Assembly: GCA_026394435.1 (NCBI GenBank)
Contig: JAPKYG010000084.1
Location: forward strand, 1 to 10,075
DNA length: 10,075 nt
From: Methanobacteriota archaeon
Lineage (GTDB): Archaea > Thermoplasmatota > E2 > DHVEG-1
Direction of reading: 5' to 3'
Shown here piece by piece: positions 1-7,087 of this stretch. The first letter of the stretch is position 1. Every line of letters begins with the position of its first letter. The notes under the pieces are model-generated. The model saw only the letters and a program-made list of their open reading frames with translations, did not search any database and had not been told where the DNA came from. A program made the translations under genes and the position numbers.

Positions 1-650
1 ATCGCACCAGCATGGATCGCATCATACGCCATCTTCAATGCCTCAGCTTCCGGTTGTTTCTTCCCACCAGCAATCACGACCGGTACCGGACAGGACTCAA
101 TGACTTTTTCAAAATCCTTCACAAAGTAGGTTTTCACGATATGCGCACCAAGTTCCGCAGCCATCCGAGAAGCAAGACTCATATATCGAGCATCTCGGAC
201 CATCTCTTTTCCAACCGCGGTCACCGCAATAACAGGAATGCCATACCGTTCAGCTTCATCGATATATTGCGTCATCCCCAGGATCGTATCACGCTCAAAC
301 TCAGCACCAACGAGAATCGAATAGGCAACACCAGACGCATTCAACCGAATCGCATCTTCGATAGAAACAATGGTGCCCTCATGCAACAGTTCTTTGCCGA
401 TAATACTCGTTCCACCAGAAACACGAAGAACAATCGGGATATCACAAGTTGGATTAATGTAGTTTCTCAACGCACCACGAGTAAGCATCAACGTATCAGC
501 AAATGGTAACAACGGATTCACCATTTTATCAAGCTGTTCAAGCCCTGAGGTCGGACCCATGAAATACCCGTGATCAACAGCAAGCATAACTGTGCGACCA
601 TCTTTTGGTTTAATGATTTTAGAAAGCCGATTTTTCATACCCCAATCCAT
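1..650 (-). CDS. lsrF: LsrF-type class I aldolase/thiolase (C-terminus beyond window)
   Basis: This is a partial gene: 216 codons are visible from an ATG at 650, and the C-terminus lies beyond the left edge. The protein closely resembles LsrF (3-hydroxy-5-phosphonooxypentane-2,4-dione thiolase) and related DeoC/FbaB-type TIM-barrel aldolases. Visible landmarks are DWGMKNRL at the N-terminus, VMLAVDHGYFMGPTSG (residues 21-36), LTRGALR (56-62), VTAVGKEMVRDARY (143-156), IVKTYFV (171-177) with K173 as the expected Schiff-base lysine, and VPVVIAGGKK (189-198). E. coli LsrF has about 30 extra N-terminal residues, which are absent here. The start is supported by GGAGG at 660-664 (minus strand), 9 nt upstream. 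No other lsr gene is visible, so a role in AI-2 breakdown is unlikely. Archaeal relatives may act as general sugar-phosphate aldolases. The family call is strong; the substrate is unknown. Confidence 0.88.
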   Translation of the reverse strand, partial: MDWGMKNRLSKIIKPKDGRTVMLAVDHGYFMGPTSGLEQLDKMVNPLLPFADTLMLTRGALRNYINPTCDIPIVLRVSGGTSIIGKELLHEGTIVSIEDAIRLNASGVAYSILVGAEFERDTILGMTQYIDEAERYGIPVIAVTAVGKEMVRDARYMSLASRMAAELGAHIVKTYFVKDFEKVIESCPVPVVIAGGKKQPEAEALKMAYDAIHAGA

Positions 651-688
651 ACCATTCTGCCTCCATTTCCCCAGTAAATAGAGCAGGA

Positions 689-705
689 TTATATAAACTA
701 TTTCT
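689..705 (-). promoter_or_regulatory. BRE/TATA promoter of the aldolase gene
   Basis: On the minus strand, AGAAATAG (BRE-like) is followed directly by TTTATATAA (TATA box, plus-strand 689-697). With about 25 nt from TATA centre to transcription start, the transcript would begin near 668. That gives a leader of roughly 18 nt carrying the GGAGG ribosome site. The geometry fits a typical archaeal promoter well. Confidence 0.6.
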
Positions 706-740
706 CAGGAGGCTATTCCTATTTTCTGTTGGCAAACCTT

Positions 741-747
741 TTTTATG
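741..747 (+). promoter_or_regulatory. Possible TATA box for the plus-strand gene run
   Basis: TTTTATG lies about 25 nt upstream of position 771, which would leave a short leader containing the GGGAGG ribosome site at 777-782 before the ATG at 789. The match to an archaeal TATA box is only fair. It is the best-placed candidate for the promoter of the dipeptidase and the genes behind it. Confidence 0.35.
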
Positions 748-788
748 TGTTGTGACGTTACCAGTCTGTACTATACGGGAGGCGAACT

Positions 789-2240
789 ATGCCAAGTATT
801 GAGAATTTAGAGCCAAAACTTGTATGGAAACATTTTGATGAAATTAGGAAAATCCCACGATGCTCAAAACATGAGGAAAAAATCAGAGAATACATTGTTA
901 ATTTTGCTAAGAAACAAGGACTGAAAACAAAGGTCGACGCCGTAGGAAACGTGGTTATCTTAAAACCAGCGACATCCGGCATGCAAAACAAACCCACCGT
1001 GATCTTACAAGGTCATATGGACATGGTGTGCGAAAAGAACAGCGACGTGAAATTCGATTTTTCCAAAGACCCCATCCAGCTTAAGGTCAAAGGAGACCTT
1101 CTCACCGCTGATGGGACAACCCTTGGTGCAGACAATGGGATCGGCCTTGCAATAAGCCTTGCGATCCTTGAAGATAAGAAGTTACGACACGGACCGATCG
1201 AATCATTATACACGGTTGACGAGGAGACCGGACTTACCGGCGCGTTTGCCATGAAATCAGACATGCTCACCGGGAAAATCATGCTCAACCTAGACAGCGA
1301 GGATTTTGGTGTACTCACGGTTGGGTGCGCTGGCGGGGGAGATTCAATGATCGAACTTCCAGTAAAAATGCAACAACCGGGTAATGGAGGACGAGAAAAC
1401 ATCGTTATCAAAGTCTCCGGTCTTCGTGGAGGTCACTCTGGAGTTGATATCCATGAACAGCGAGGAAACGCAATAAAACTCCTGACACGCATGCTATGGA
1501 AAGTATCACAGAAATACGAATTCTACCTCTTTGATATCAAAGGAGGAGACAAACATAATGCCATACCCCGTGAGGCGTACGCAAAACTTGCCTTAGAAAA
1601 GAAAAATAAAAACGCATTTGTCACTGAGTTAAAGACAGACGAAAAAGACATCTACGATGAAATAAAACCGATAGATCCGAATTTCAAAGTCGATGTTGAA
1701 CTCTGCGAACCATCCAAGATGGTATTAGACAAACCATCCCGGACAAAACTTTTGAATCTCCTGCATGGACTGCCACATGGTGTCCATCAAATGAATTATG
1801 ATATCAAGACACTTGTCAATACCTCTACGAACCTTGCCACGGTCTCGGTTAAGGAAAATACGGTTGTTATCGGGATGAGTTCCCGAAGTCCGATGAAATC
1901 AGCGTTACAAGATATGAGGGATCGCATTAAGGCAATCGCATTACTTTCTGGTGCAAAAGTCTCAGAAGGAACACCATACCCGGGTTGGAAACCGGACCTG
2001 CAGTCAAAGATCCTGGGGCTTGCGAAAAAAACCTTTAAAGACATGTTTAAACAAGAACCAAAAATAGAGGCGATCCACGCAGGACTCGAGTGTGGCATCA
2101 TCGGGGAGAAATTCCCTGGAATAGACATGATCTCCATTGGACCAACCCTAAAAAACCCGCATTCACCAGAGGAACAGCTTCACATCAGTACAGTCGATAA
2201 ATTCTACAAATATCTCCTAAAAATCCTCGAGTCTGTCTAA
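789..2240 (+). CDS. pepD: PepD-like aminoacyl-histidine dipeptidase (M20 family)
   Basis: This 483-residue protein is almost the length of E. coli PepD (485). The family are cytosolic di-zinc peptidases that cleave Xaa-His and other dipeptides. The expected metal and catalytic residues are visible: H76 and D78 in GHMDMV, D115 in LGADNGIG, the E145-E146 pair in DEETGLTGA, D169 in NLDSED, and a late histidine (H458) in NPHSPEEQLHIS. A dimerisation (lid) domain fills roughly residues 200-380, with GLRGGHSGVDIH at its start. The ATG at 789 has a strong ribosome site (GGGAGG, 777-782). The next gene begins at or within 25 nt of its stop, so it is probably the first gene of the long plus-strand run. 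Whether it serves ordinary peptide turnover or hydrolyses a product of the downstream pathway cannot be told. The family call is firm. Confidence 0.93.
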   Translation: MPSIENLEPKLVWKHFDEIRKIPRCSKHEEKIREYIVNFAKKQGLKTKVDAVGNVVILKPATSGMQNKPTVILQGHMDMVCEKNSDVKFDFSKDPIQLKVKGDLLTADGTTLGADNGIGLAISLAILEDKKLRHGPIESLYTVDEETGLTGAFAMKSDMLTGKIMLNLDSEDFGVLTVGCAGGGDSMIELPVKMQQPGNGGRENIVIKVSGLRGGHSGVDIHEQRGNAIKLLTRMLWKVSQKYEFYLFDIKGGDKHNAIPREAYAKLALEKKNKNAFVTELKTDEKDIYDEIKPIDPNFKVDVELCEPSKMVLDKPSRTKLLNLLHGLPHGVHQMNYDIKTLVNTSTNLATVSVKENTVVIGMSSRSPMKSALQDMRDRIKAIALLSGAKVSEGTPYPGWKPDLQSKILGLAKKTFKDMFKQEPKIEAIHAGLECGIIGEKFPGIDMISIGPTLKNPHSPEEQLHISTVDKFYKYLLKILESV

Positions 2241-2264
2241 GTGAACATCGTGCCGGTCAGTTGT

Positions 2265-2954
2265 ATGTTTTCGATAATTATTCCCGTACTCCATGAATCA
2301 GAAATAATTCATACACTACTAGAAAAACTAAAACACATAGAAACGGACGAGGCCTTTGAGATCATTGTTGTTGATGGAAGTCCAACACAAGATACGCTCC
2401 AGGTTATCACGGACAAAACAATAATTAAATGTCCGTGCCAACAGGGTCGAGGACATCAAATGAATGCTGGAGCAGCTCGTGCAACAGGCGACATCCTTAT
2501 CTTTCTTCATGCAGATACCTTTCTTCCATTAAACGCGTTTTCTTTGATACAAACAGTTTTAAAAAACAAGCAGTATGTTGGAGGTGCATTTACCTTACGG
2601 ATTCAACCGCAGACAGCATTTTTCAGAATGATTGCGGCATACTCCACGCTCCGATCCCAAATAACCCGCGCTCCGTATGGGGATCAAGTCATCTTCCTGC
2701 GTAAAACCTATTTTGACGCTATCGGCGGATACCAGGACATCCCGCTGATGGAGGACGTCGAGCTGATGCGCCGAATTAAAAAAAAGAAAGGACAGATTAT
2801 CATCCTACCGCACCCGGTTATCACCTCCGCCCGGCGATGGGACCATGAAGGATTCATCTATACGTCACTTCGGGATAACATCATCATTTTTTTGTACTGG
2901 TGTGGTATGCCTGCAGAAAAACTCGCGATATTCTACCCTTGGGAGAAACAATAA
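2265..2954 (+). CDS. Family 2 glycosyltransferase, rSAM/selenodomain-associated transferase 2 type
   Basis: This is a 229-residue GT-A fold glycosyltransferase matching the TIGR04283 type, named for co-occurrence with ArsS-like radical SAM genes. Visible landmarks are FSIIIPVLHE at the N-terminus, IIVVDGSPTQD (33-43), GRGHQMNAGAARATGD (61-76), FLHADTFLP (80-88) with the metal-binding DxD-like element, YGDQVIF (138-144), GGYQDIPLMEDVELMRR (154-170) and TSARRW (187-192). There is no signal peptide or membrane helix, so it is probably cytosolic or peripheral. I chose ATG 2265 because the family begins with this first beta strand. A GTG at 2241, directly after the dipeptidase stop, would add eight residues; neither start has a strong ribosome site. 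The donor and acceptor are unknown. The neighbour downstream is the radical SAM gene, 24 nt away. Confidence 0.88.
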   Translation: MFSIIIPVLHESEIIHTLLEKLKHIETDEAFEIIVVDGSPTQDTLQVITDKTIIKCPCQQGRGHQMNAGAARATGDILIFLHADTFLPLNAFSLIQTVLKNKQYVGGAFTLRIQPQTAFFRMIAAYSTLRSQITRAPYGDQVIFLRKTYFDAIGGYQDIPLMEDVELMRRIKKKKGQIIILPHPVITSARRWDHEGFIYTSLRDNIIIFLYWCGMPAEKLAIFYPWEKQ

Positions 2955-2978
2955 CCCTTAATTAAATAAAAGAAGAGA

Positions 2979-4013
2979 ATGTTCTTTCCCATACAAATCG
3001 ATAAAAAGGGGTATGAAATTCAAAACTCAGAAATCAACATGATGGAAATTCTTGAATCTGAGAAGAAAAACGAGTTTGAACAACATATTTTCGACGTTAC
3101 CCACAATCGGTTACAGTGCCTTGATCTTCAGATTATTCAGATTAATCTTGGGTTTAAATGTAATCAAACCTGTGAGCATTGTCACGTAAAAGCATCGCCG
3201 AGTCGCACAGAGCAGATGAGCTGGGCAACCATGGAAACAATCCTGTCCGTTACCTCGAAATTACCACCGGTCTTCATTGATATCACCGGAGGAGCACCAG
3301 AACTCCATCCGCATATCAAAAAATTCCTCCGATGCCTCGTCGAACAGCACCATCGGGTTCAACTCCGAACGAATCTCACTATTTTATTAGAACCTAAATA
3401 CAAAGACTTTTCGAAATTTTATAAAGAATTAGGGGTGGAATTGGTCGCATCATTACCGTGTTACCTCGAGGAAAATGTACGCCTCCAGCGCGGTGAAGGT
3501 GTGTTTGAAAAAAGTATCGAAGCACTCCAATTATTAAATAAAATCGGGTACGGAACAACACAGAAGCTCCCTCTCACGTTAGTGTTTAACCCTCTTGAAC
3601 CAGTATTGCCACCAGAACAAAAAGCACTTGAAAACGACTTCCGCAAGTATCTCGCAGAGCACTACAACATACAGTTCACGAGACTCCTCACACTGACGAA
3701 CATGCCGATCGGACGATTCCTCGATGTATTAAAAGATAAAAAACCACAGTATATGACATTATTGAAACAATCATTTAACCCGCAAACCTTGCCTTCATTA
3801 ATGTGCCGTCACCAAATAAACATCGGGTGGGATGGTACTCTTTATGACTGTGATTTTAACCTCGCTACCTGTCTGCCAGTGACATTAAAAGCACCACGCC
3901 ATATACAACAATTTGATCAATCAGTGTTATCCACACGAAAGATAATGACCGCGGGTCATTGTTTTGGATGTACCGCCGGTCATGGGTCTTCCTGTGGGGG
4001 AGCTCTTGTTTAA
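2979..4013 (+). CDS. arsS: ArsS-type radical SAM protein with Cys-rich C-terminal domain
   Basis: The radical SAM core shows CNQTCEHC (C61, C65, C68; CX3CX2C) for the SAM-bound 4Fe-4S cluster, and DITGGAPELHP (101-111) for SAM binding. The stretch SLPCYLEENVRLQRGEGVF (159-176) and the C-terminal DUF3641 region with GWDGTLYDCDFN (283-294) and HCFGCTAGHGSSCGGAL (327-343) are diagnostic of the TIGR04167/ArsS family. Bacterial ArsS transfers the 5'-deoxyadenosyl group of SAM to dimethylarsenite in arsenosugar synthesis. Some family members are reported as selenoproteins; here the C-terminal positions are all cysteine (C276, C291, C298, C328, C331, C339) and there is no in-frame TGA. The start is uncertain: ATG 2979 has a weak ribosome site, and the double ATG at 3039/3042 is an alternative nearer to the usual N-terminus. 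The family call is strong; the substrate in this organism is inferred. Confidence 0.9.
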   Translation: MFFPIQIDKKGYEIQNSEINMMEILESEKKNEFEQHIFDVTHNRLQCLDLQIIQINLGFKCNQTCEHCHVKASPSRTEQMSWATMETILSVTSKLPPVFIDITGGAPELHPHIKKFLRCLVEQHHRVQLRTNLTILLEPKYKDFSKFYKELGVELVASLPCYLEENVRLQRGEGVFEKSIEALQLLNKIGYGTTQKLPLTLVFNPLEPVLPPEQKALENDFRKYLAEHYNIQFTRLLTLTNMPIGRFLDVLKDKKPQYMTLLKQSFNPQTLPSLMCRHQINIGWDGTLYDCDFNLATCLPVTLKAPRHIQQFDQSVLSTRKIMTAGHCFGCTAGHGSSCGGALV

Positions 4014-4037
4014 AGGGAGGAACTTACTGACGAATTT

Positions 4038-4757
4038 ATGAAAGAGAACAAGCCAAAAAATGAAAAATTAAAAGACTGGTGGAAACCGGTTGTCTTTATC
4101 GTTATTATTGTAACACTCTTTATCGTTATGAACGTGTACGGGTTTGGAGAGAAAATCCAGGATTTACAACACTGGATCCGATCATTAGGTCTTTGGGGAC
4201 CGATAGCGTTCTTTGTTATCTACCTCGGAGCTGTGATTGCAACAATCCCTGGGACGATCTTTGGGGTCATCGCTGGTGCACTATTTGGTTCAGTCATCGG
4301 AGTCATCCTTATCAATATCTCATCAACGGTAGGTGCGAGCCTAACGTTTCTTATCGCCCGCTATTTTGCGCGTGATGCAGTTGCTCAATGGCTATCAAAA
4401 AATAAAACAATGAAAAGGCTTGACCAACTCACCGAGGATCACGGTATGATTATCGTCGGGTTAACCAGACTGATCCCATTGTTCCCGTTCACGTTACTGA
4501 ATTACGGCTTTGGTCTGACAAGAGTCTCATTTAAAACCTATGTGTTCTGGTCGTGGCTCTGCATGATTCCTGGTACTATTATCGTTGTTGTCGGTACTGA
4601 TGTCCTCACGCAGGGAATAACCCAGGGACACGTTTCGTGGGTGTTAGTAGGTATTTTAATCATTACCGCACTCGTTCTTGGACTTATTGCATGGTACGCA
4701 CGACGACAATTAGAAGAAAAAAGAAAAAACCAAAATGAAATACGAATAAACAAATAA
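4038..4757 (+). CDS. TVP38/TMEM64 (VTT-domain) membrane protein
   Basis: This is a 239-residue integral membrane protein. One helix lies near residues 14-36. Next comes a VTT/SNARE-associated core with GPIAFFVIYLGAVIATIPG, the glycine-rich GVIAGALFGSVIGV, RLIPLFPFTLLNYGFGLT (about residues 137-154) and two more C-terminal helices, then a basic tail. The family is related to DedA proteins, which are associated with lipid scramblase or flippase-like activity; the exact role here is unknown. It lies between the ArsS-like gene (24 nt upstream) and the Fe-S gene (34 nt downstream), which fits a membrane or lipid step in the same pathway. VTT proteins are often found beside this gene set in bacteria. 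The start ATG at 4038 is the only one in frame after the stop at 4011; GGGAGG at 4015-4020 is an unusually distant 17 nt away. Confidence 0.88.
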   Translation: MKENKPKNEKLKDWWKPVVFIVIIVTLFIVMNVYGFGEKIQDLQHWIRSLGLWGPIAFFVIYLGAVIATIPGTIFGVIAGALFGSVIGVILINISSTVGASLTFLIARYFARDAVAQWLSKNKTMKRLDQLTEDHGMIIVGLTRLIPLFPFTLLNYGFGLTRVSFKTYVFWSWLCMIPGTIIVVVGTDVLTQGITQGHVSWVLVGILIITALVLGLIAWYARRQLEEKRKNQNEIRINK

Positions 4758-4791
4758 TATTTGATGTTCTAAAAAAAGTTGTGAAACTACC

Positions 4792-5937
4792 ATGACTGGA
4801 CAAACCGTTGAACACAGGAAATCATCGAATACAAGAAAATTAATGACAACCGTTGTCTCTGAATATATCGATCAATGCATCCAATGCCATCATTGCATAG
4901 ACGTCTGTCCAGTCACAAAAGGTTCGTTTACCATCAATGAACTGAATCAGGCATCAAAAGATGGTCAAGAGGTTCCCACAAAAATTAAAGAGTTCGCATT
5001 TAACTGCATGCAATGTGGGAAATGCGTTCCTGTCTGTCCTGTGGACATTCGAAGAGATTATATGGTCCGATACATTAAATTTAAAATGAGGGGCCAAAAA
5101 CCTTGGAGCTATAAACGGTATCTTTTCATCAAAGGACCGGATCTTGCTGGTATAAAAGGAATCATCCAGAGGCTATATATTGCATTAAAAAAAATAACAA
5201 CCTGGGATCTTGCATGCTTCATAGAGACTACACCAGTAGAGAAGGCTGAAGTGCTCTTCTATCCAGGCTGTTACATCTACTCAAAAAAGACGGTGCGACA
5301 GACGCTGCGATTACTCGATCACATCGGTTGTCCCTATACGGTTCTTGGTGGTGTCACTTCTTGTTGTGGCGCACCACATATGTTACAAGGTGAGTTTGAT
5401 CAAGCTGACCATTGTCTTGAGTTATTACATGAGAAAATCAAAGCGGTTGACCCTAAGATAGTGATCACTGCATGCGCTGAATGCTACGAGGCTGTCGCTC
5501 AGATAAAAACAACCTATCATGAGAAATTTGAGGTGCTCAGTGTTGTTCAATATCTCCAACGAAACAGTGGTAAGTTTCCCAACATAAAAATCCGAGGGAA
5601 AATATTGTTGCATGATTCATGTCGATTCTCAAAGGATTCGCCTCAAAGCTCTGCAGCACGTCATACGATCTCTTCGTTCGGTGAACTTATAGAAGCTCCA
5701 TCTGTGCAGGGGTCATCGTGTTGTTATCAATGGAATCATGGGTGTGACCAAAGCAATACTGCACGTCGTATCGCGTATCTCGCTGAAGTAAAAAACGCTG
5801 CACCAACACTCGCCTGTAACTGTCTTACCTGCTATGAAGAGCTGAAAAAACTCCGAACCGGTGTTGAGGTTATTGATGTGCTTCAGCTTTTTACCGAATC
5901 ACTCGACAATGCACAAGGTAAGGAACGAGGATATTGA
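4792..5937 (+). CDS. 4Fe-4S and double CCG-domain protein (GlpC/HdrD-like)
   Basis: This 381-residue iron-sulphur protein belongs to the GlpC/HdrD/LutA-like group. The N-terminus carries two 4Fe-4S motifs: C29, C32, C35, C39 (CIQCHHCIDVCP) and C72, C75, C78, C82 (CMQCGKCVPVCP). The first CCG domain has C160 (YPGC), C191-C192 (CCG) and C228/C231 (CAEC). The second has C277, C310-C311 and C344/C347 (CLTC), but reads CCY instead of CCG. CCG domains bind unusual iron-sulphur clusters in heterodisulphide reductase and quinone-linked dehydrogenases. There are no membrane helices. By position it could be the electron donor to the neighbouring radical SAM protein or a reductase for a thiol or arsenical/selenium intermediate; this is inference. 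ATG 4792 is used; ATG 4843, nearer the first cluster, is possible since ribosome sites are weak. Confidence 0.88.
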   Translation: MTGQTVEHRKSSNTRKLMTTVVSEYIDQCIQCHHCIDVCPVTKGSFTINELNQASKDGQEVPTKIKEFAFNCMQCGKCVPVCPVDIRRDYMVRYIKFKMRGQKPWSYKRYLFIKGPDLAGIKGIIQRLYIALKKITTWDLACFIETTPVEKAEVLFYPGCYIYSKKTVRQTLRLLDHIGCPYTVLGGVTSCCGAPHMLQGEFDQADHCLELLHEKIKAVDPKIVITACAECYEAVAQIKTTYHEKFEVLSVVQYLQRNSGKFPNIKIRGKILLHDSCRFSKDSPQSSAARHTISSFGELIEAPSVQGSSCCYQWNHGCDQSNTARRIAYLAEVKNAAPTLACNCLTCYEELKKLRTGVEVIDVLQLFTESLDNAQGKERGY

Positions 5938-6644
5938 TGAATAATCAAGATACCTGCGTTCTCTGTTTTGTGAAATATCCTGAGAAAGGACAAGTAAAAC
6001 TACGGCTCGCCGTTGATCTTGATGATGATGTTGTTGTGGAGCTCTATCGTAATTTCGTGTTGGATGTAGTATCCATACTGAAGAAACTTGATACACAATT
6101 CTACCTTTGCTTTTCTCCCTTGAATGCGCAGAAGAAATTTCGAGAGTGGTTGGGGTCATCATATCGCTATGTTCCCCAGGAAGGAAATGATTTAGGGGAG
6201 CGGATGAAAAATGGTTTCTGTTATGCGTTTACAGAAGGGTTTCGTCGTGTGATTCTCGTCGGGAGCGATAGTCCAGATCTCCCCGGAGATTTTCTCAGGA
6301 CTGCAATCGCTGAGTTGCAGACGCACGACATGGTTCTTGGGCCATCTTCTGATGGGGGGTACTATCTCATCGGGTTTCGAGACGATACGTTTTTACCTTC
6401 TGTGTTTGACGGGATTTCGTGGAGTAGTTCATCAGTTTTTCAGGAAACTATAGCGAAGGTAAAAAACGCTGGATGTTCCCTGAGTCTGCTCCCAGTATGG
6501 AGTGATGTTGATATTATCTCGGATTTGAAAAACCTGGTTCGAAGAAACCGCAATACAGTCTTTAAATCCTCGCATACGATATCGTTTTTACGGCGTAACA
6601 AGATTATGATGGATGAAGACGATGGCGAAAAGCCTGAATTGTAA
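5937..6644 (+). CDS. TIGR04282/DUF2064 transferase, rSAM/selenodomain-associated transferase 1 type
   Basis: This 235-residue protein has a nucleotidyl/glycosyltransferase A-type fold and belongs to the group named for co-occurrence with ArsS-like radical SAM genes. Visible landmarks are FVKYPEKGQVKLRLA (11-25; the family usually has KTRL), GNDLGERM (83-90), GSDSPDLP (109-116) with the acidic metal-binding core, GPSSDGGYYLIG (135-146), WSSSSVF (162-168) and SDVDIISDL (189-197). I use ATG 5937, which overlaps the upstream TGA as TGATG and has GAGG at 5927-5930; a TTG one codon earlier is less likely. The overlap implies translational coupling to the Fe-S gene. Substrate specificity is unknown. 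The family resembles CofC-like nucleotidylyltransferases, so nucleotide-sugar activation is one possibility. The C-terminal 30 residues are basic, then acidic, and overlap the next gene. Confidence 0.88.
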   Translation: MNNQDTCVLCFVKYPEKGQVKLRLAVDLDDDVVVELYRNFVLDVVSILKKLDTQFYLCFSPLNAQKKFREWLGSSYRYVPQEGNDLGERMKNGFCYAFTEGFRRVILVGSDSPDLPGDFLRTAIAELQTHDMVLGPSSDGGYYLIGFRDDTFLPSVFDGISWSSSSVFQETIAKVKNAGCSLSLLPVWSDVDIISDLKNLVRRNRNTVFKSSHTISFLRRNKIMMDEDDGEKPEL

Positions 6645-7050
6645 AACAGAAATTCCGTTTCTTATCCAAAAGAGAAACATCTTAGTGTACTCTTTGTATC
6701 TTGCAATCGGCAGTGTTTCCTTTTTTATTGCTCTGAATATCCTGAACACGGCATATCAGGGGTTCATCTGGAGTTACACAACGAAATACGTGCTGAACTC
6801 ACTTGCGATCGCACTCGTACTTCTTATTGCAAGTGCGCTTCTTTTTATGGGTTGTTACCAGATGCTGAAGGGTAAAAAATTCTCTTTTACTCTGGGGGCA
6901 ATTGGATGCCTCTTGCTTATCGTGTACCCAGGGTATGTCCTTCTTATCGACTCCTATGTTCCATATGCTTTTTACTACATGCTCTTGCTGTGGATACCAG
7001 CTCTGATCGTCCTCATGATTGCGGTACTTGTCTGGAAAAAACAAAAATAA
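6613..7050 (+). CDS. Small four-helix membrane protein of unknown function
   Basis: I do not recognise this 145-residue protein. It has four hydrophobic segments, near residues 24-45, 58-79, 91-111 and 118-140, with basic residues at both ends (KKQK at the C-terminus). That suggests a compact polytopic inner-membrane protein with no obvious catalytic motif. Its start overlaps the preceding transferase gene by about 30 nt. ATG 6622 is an alternative start and has GGATGA at 6611-6616 upstream. Overlap and orientation suggest co-translation with the transferase, making it the last gene of the run. It could be a membrane partner for the transferases or an unrelated passenger. No function is claimed. 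Confidence 0.75.
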   Translation: MKTMAKSLNCKTEIPFLIQKRNILVYSLYLAIGSVSFFIALNILNTAYQGFIWSYTTKYVLNSLAIALVLLIASALLFMGCYQMLKGKKFSFTLGAIGCLLLIVYPGYVLLIDSYVPYAFYYMLLLWIPALIVLMIAVLVWKKQK

Positions 7051-7087
7051 TTCAGAGCAGTCTGTGCTAGGTTTTCCATTTTTTTAG
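7035..7087. terminator. Interlocking T-tract ends of two converging genes
   Basis: The converging genes stop only 16 nt apart. On the plus strand a T-rich run at 7071-7087 (including seven consecutive T) lies inside the tail of the minus-strand gene. On the minus strand, the A-rich run at 7035-7051 reads as a T-tract inside the tail of the plus-strand gene. Archaeal termination relies largely on such T-tracts, so each transcript probably ends within the other's coding sequence. Confidence 0.45.

Noticed and set aside
12..509. Plus-strand open frame of 165 codons
   Set aside because: It is antisense to the aldolase gene, which has clear motifs, a promoter and a ribosome site; the translated product has no recognisable features.
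707..712. AGGAGG ribosome-site-like sequence on the plus strand
   Set aside because: No start codon follows at a usable distance, and the dipeptidase has its own well-placed site at 777-782.
2979..4013. Possible selenocysteine in the ArsS-type protein
   Set aside because: No in-frame TGA occurs; the C-terminal motif positions are cysteines throughout.
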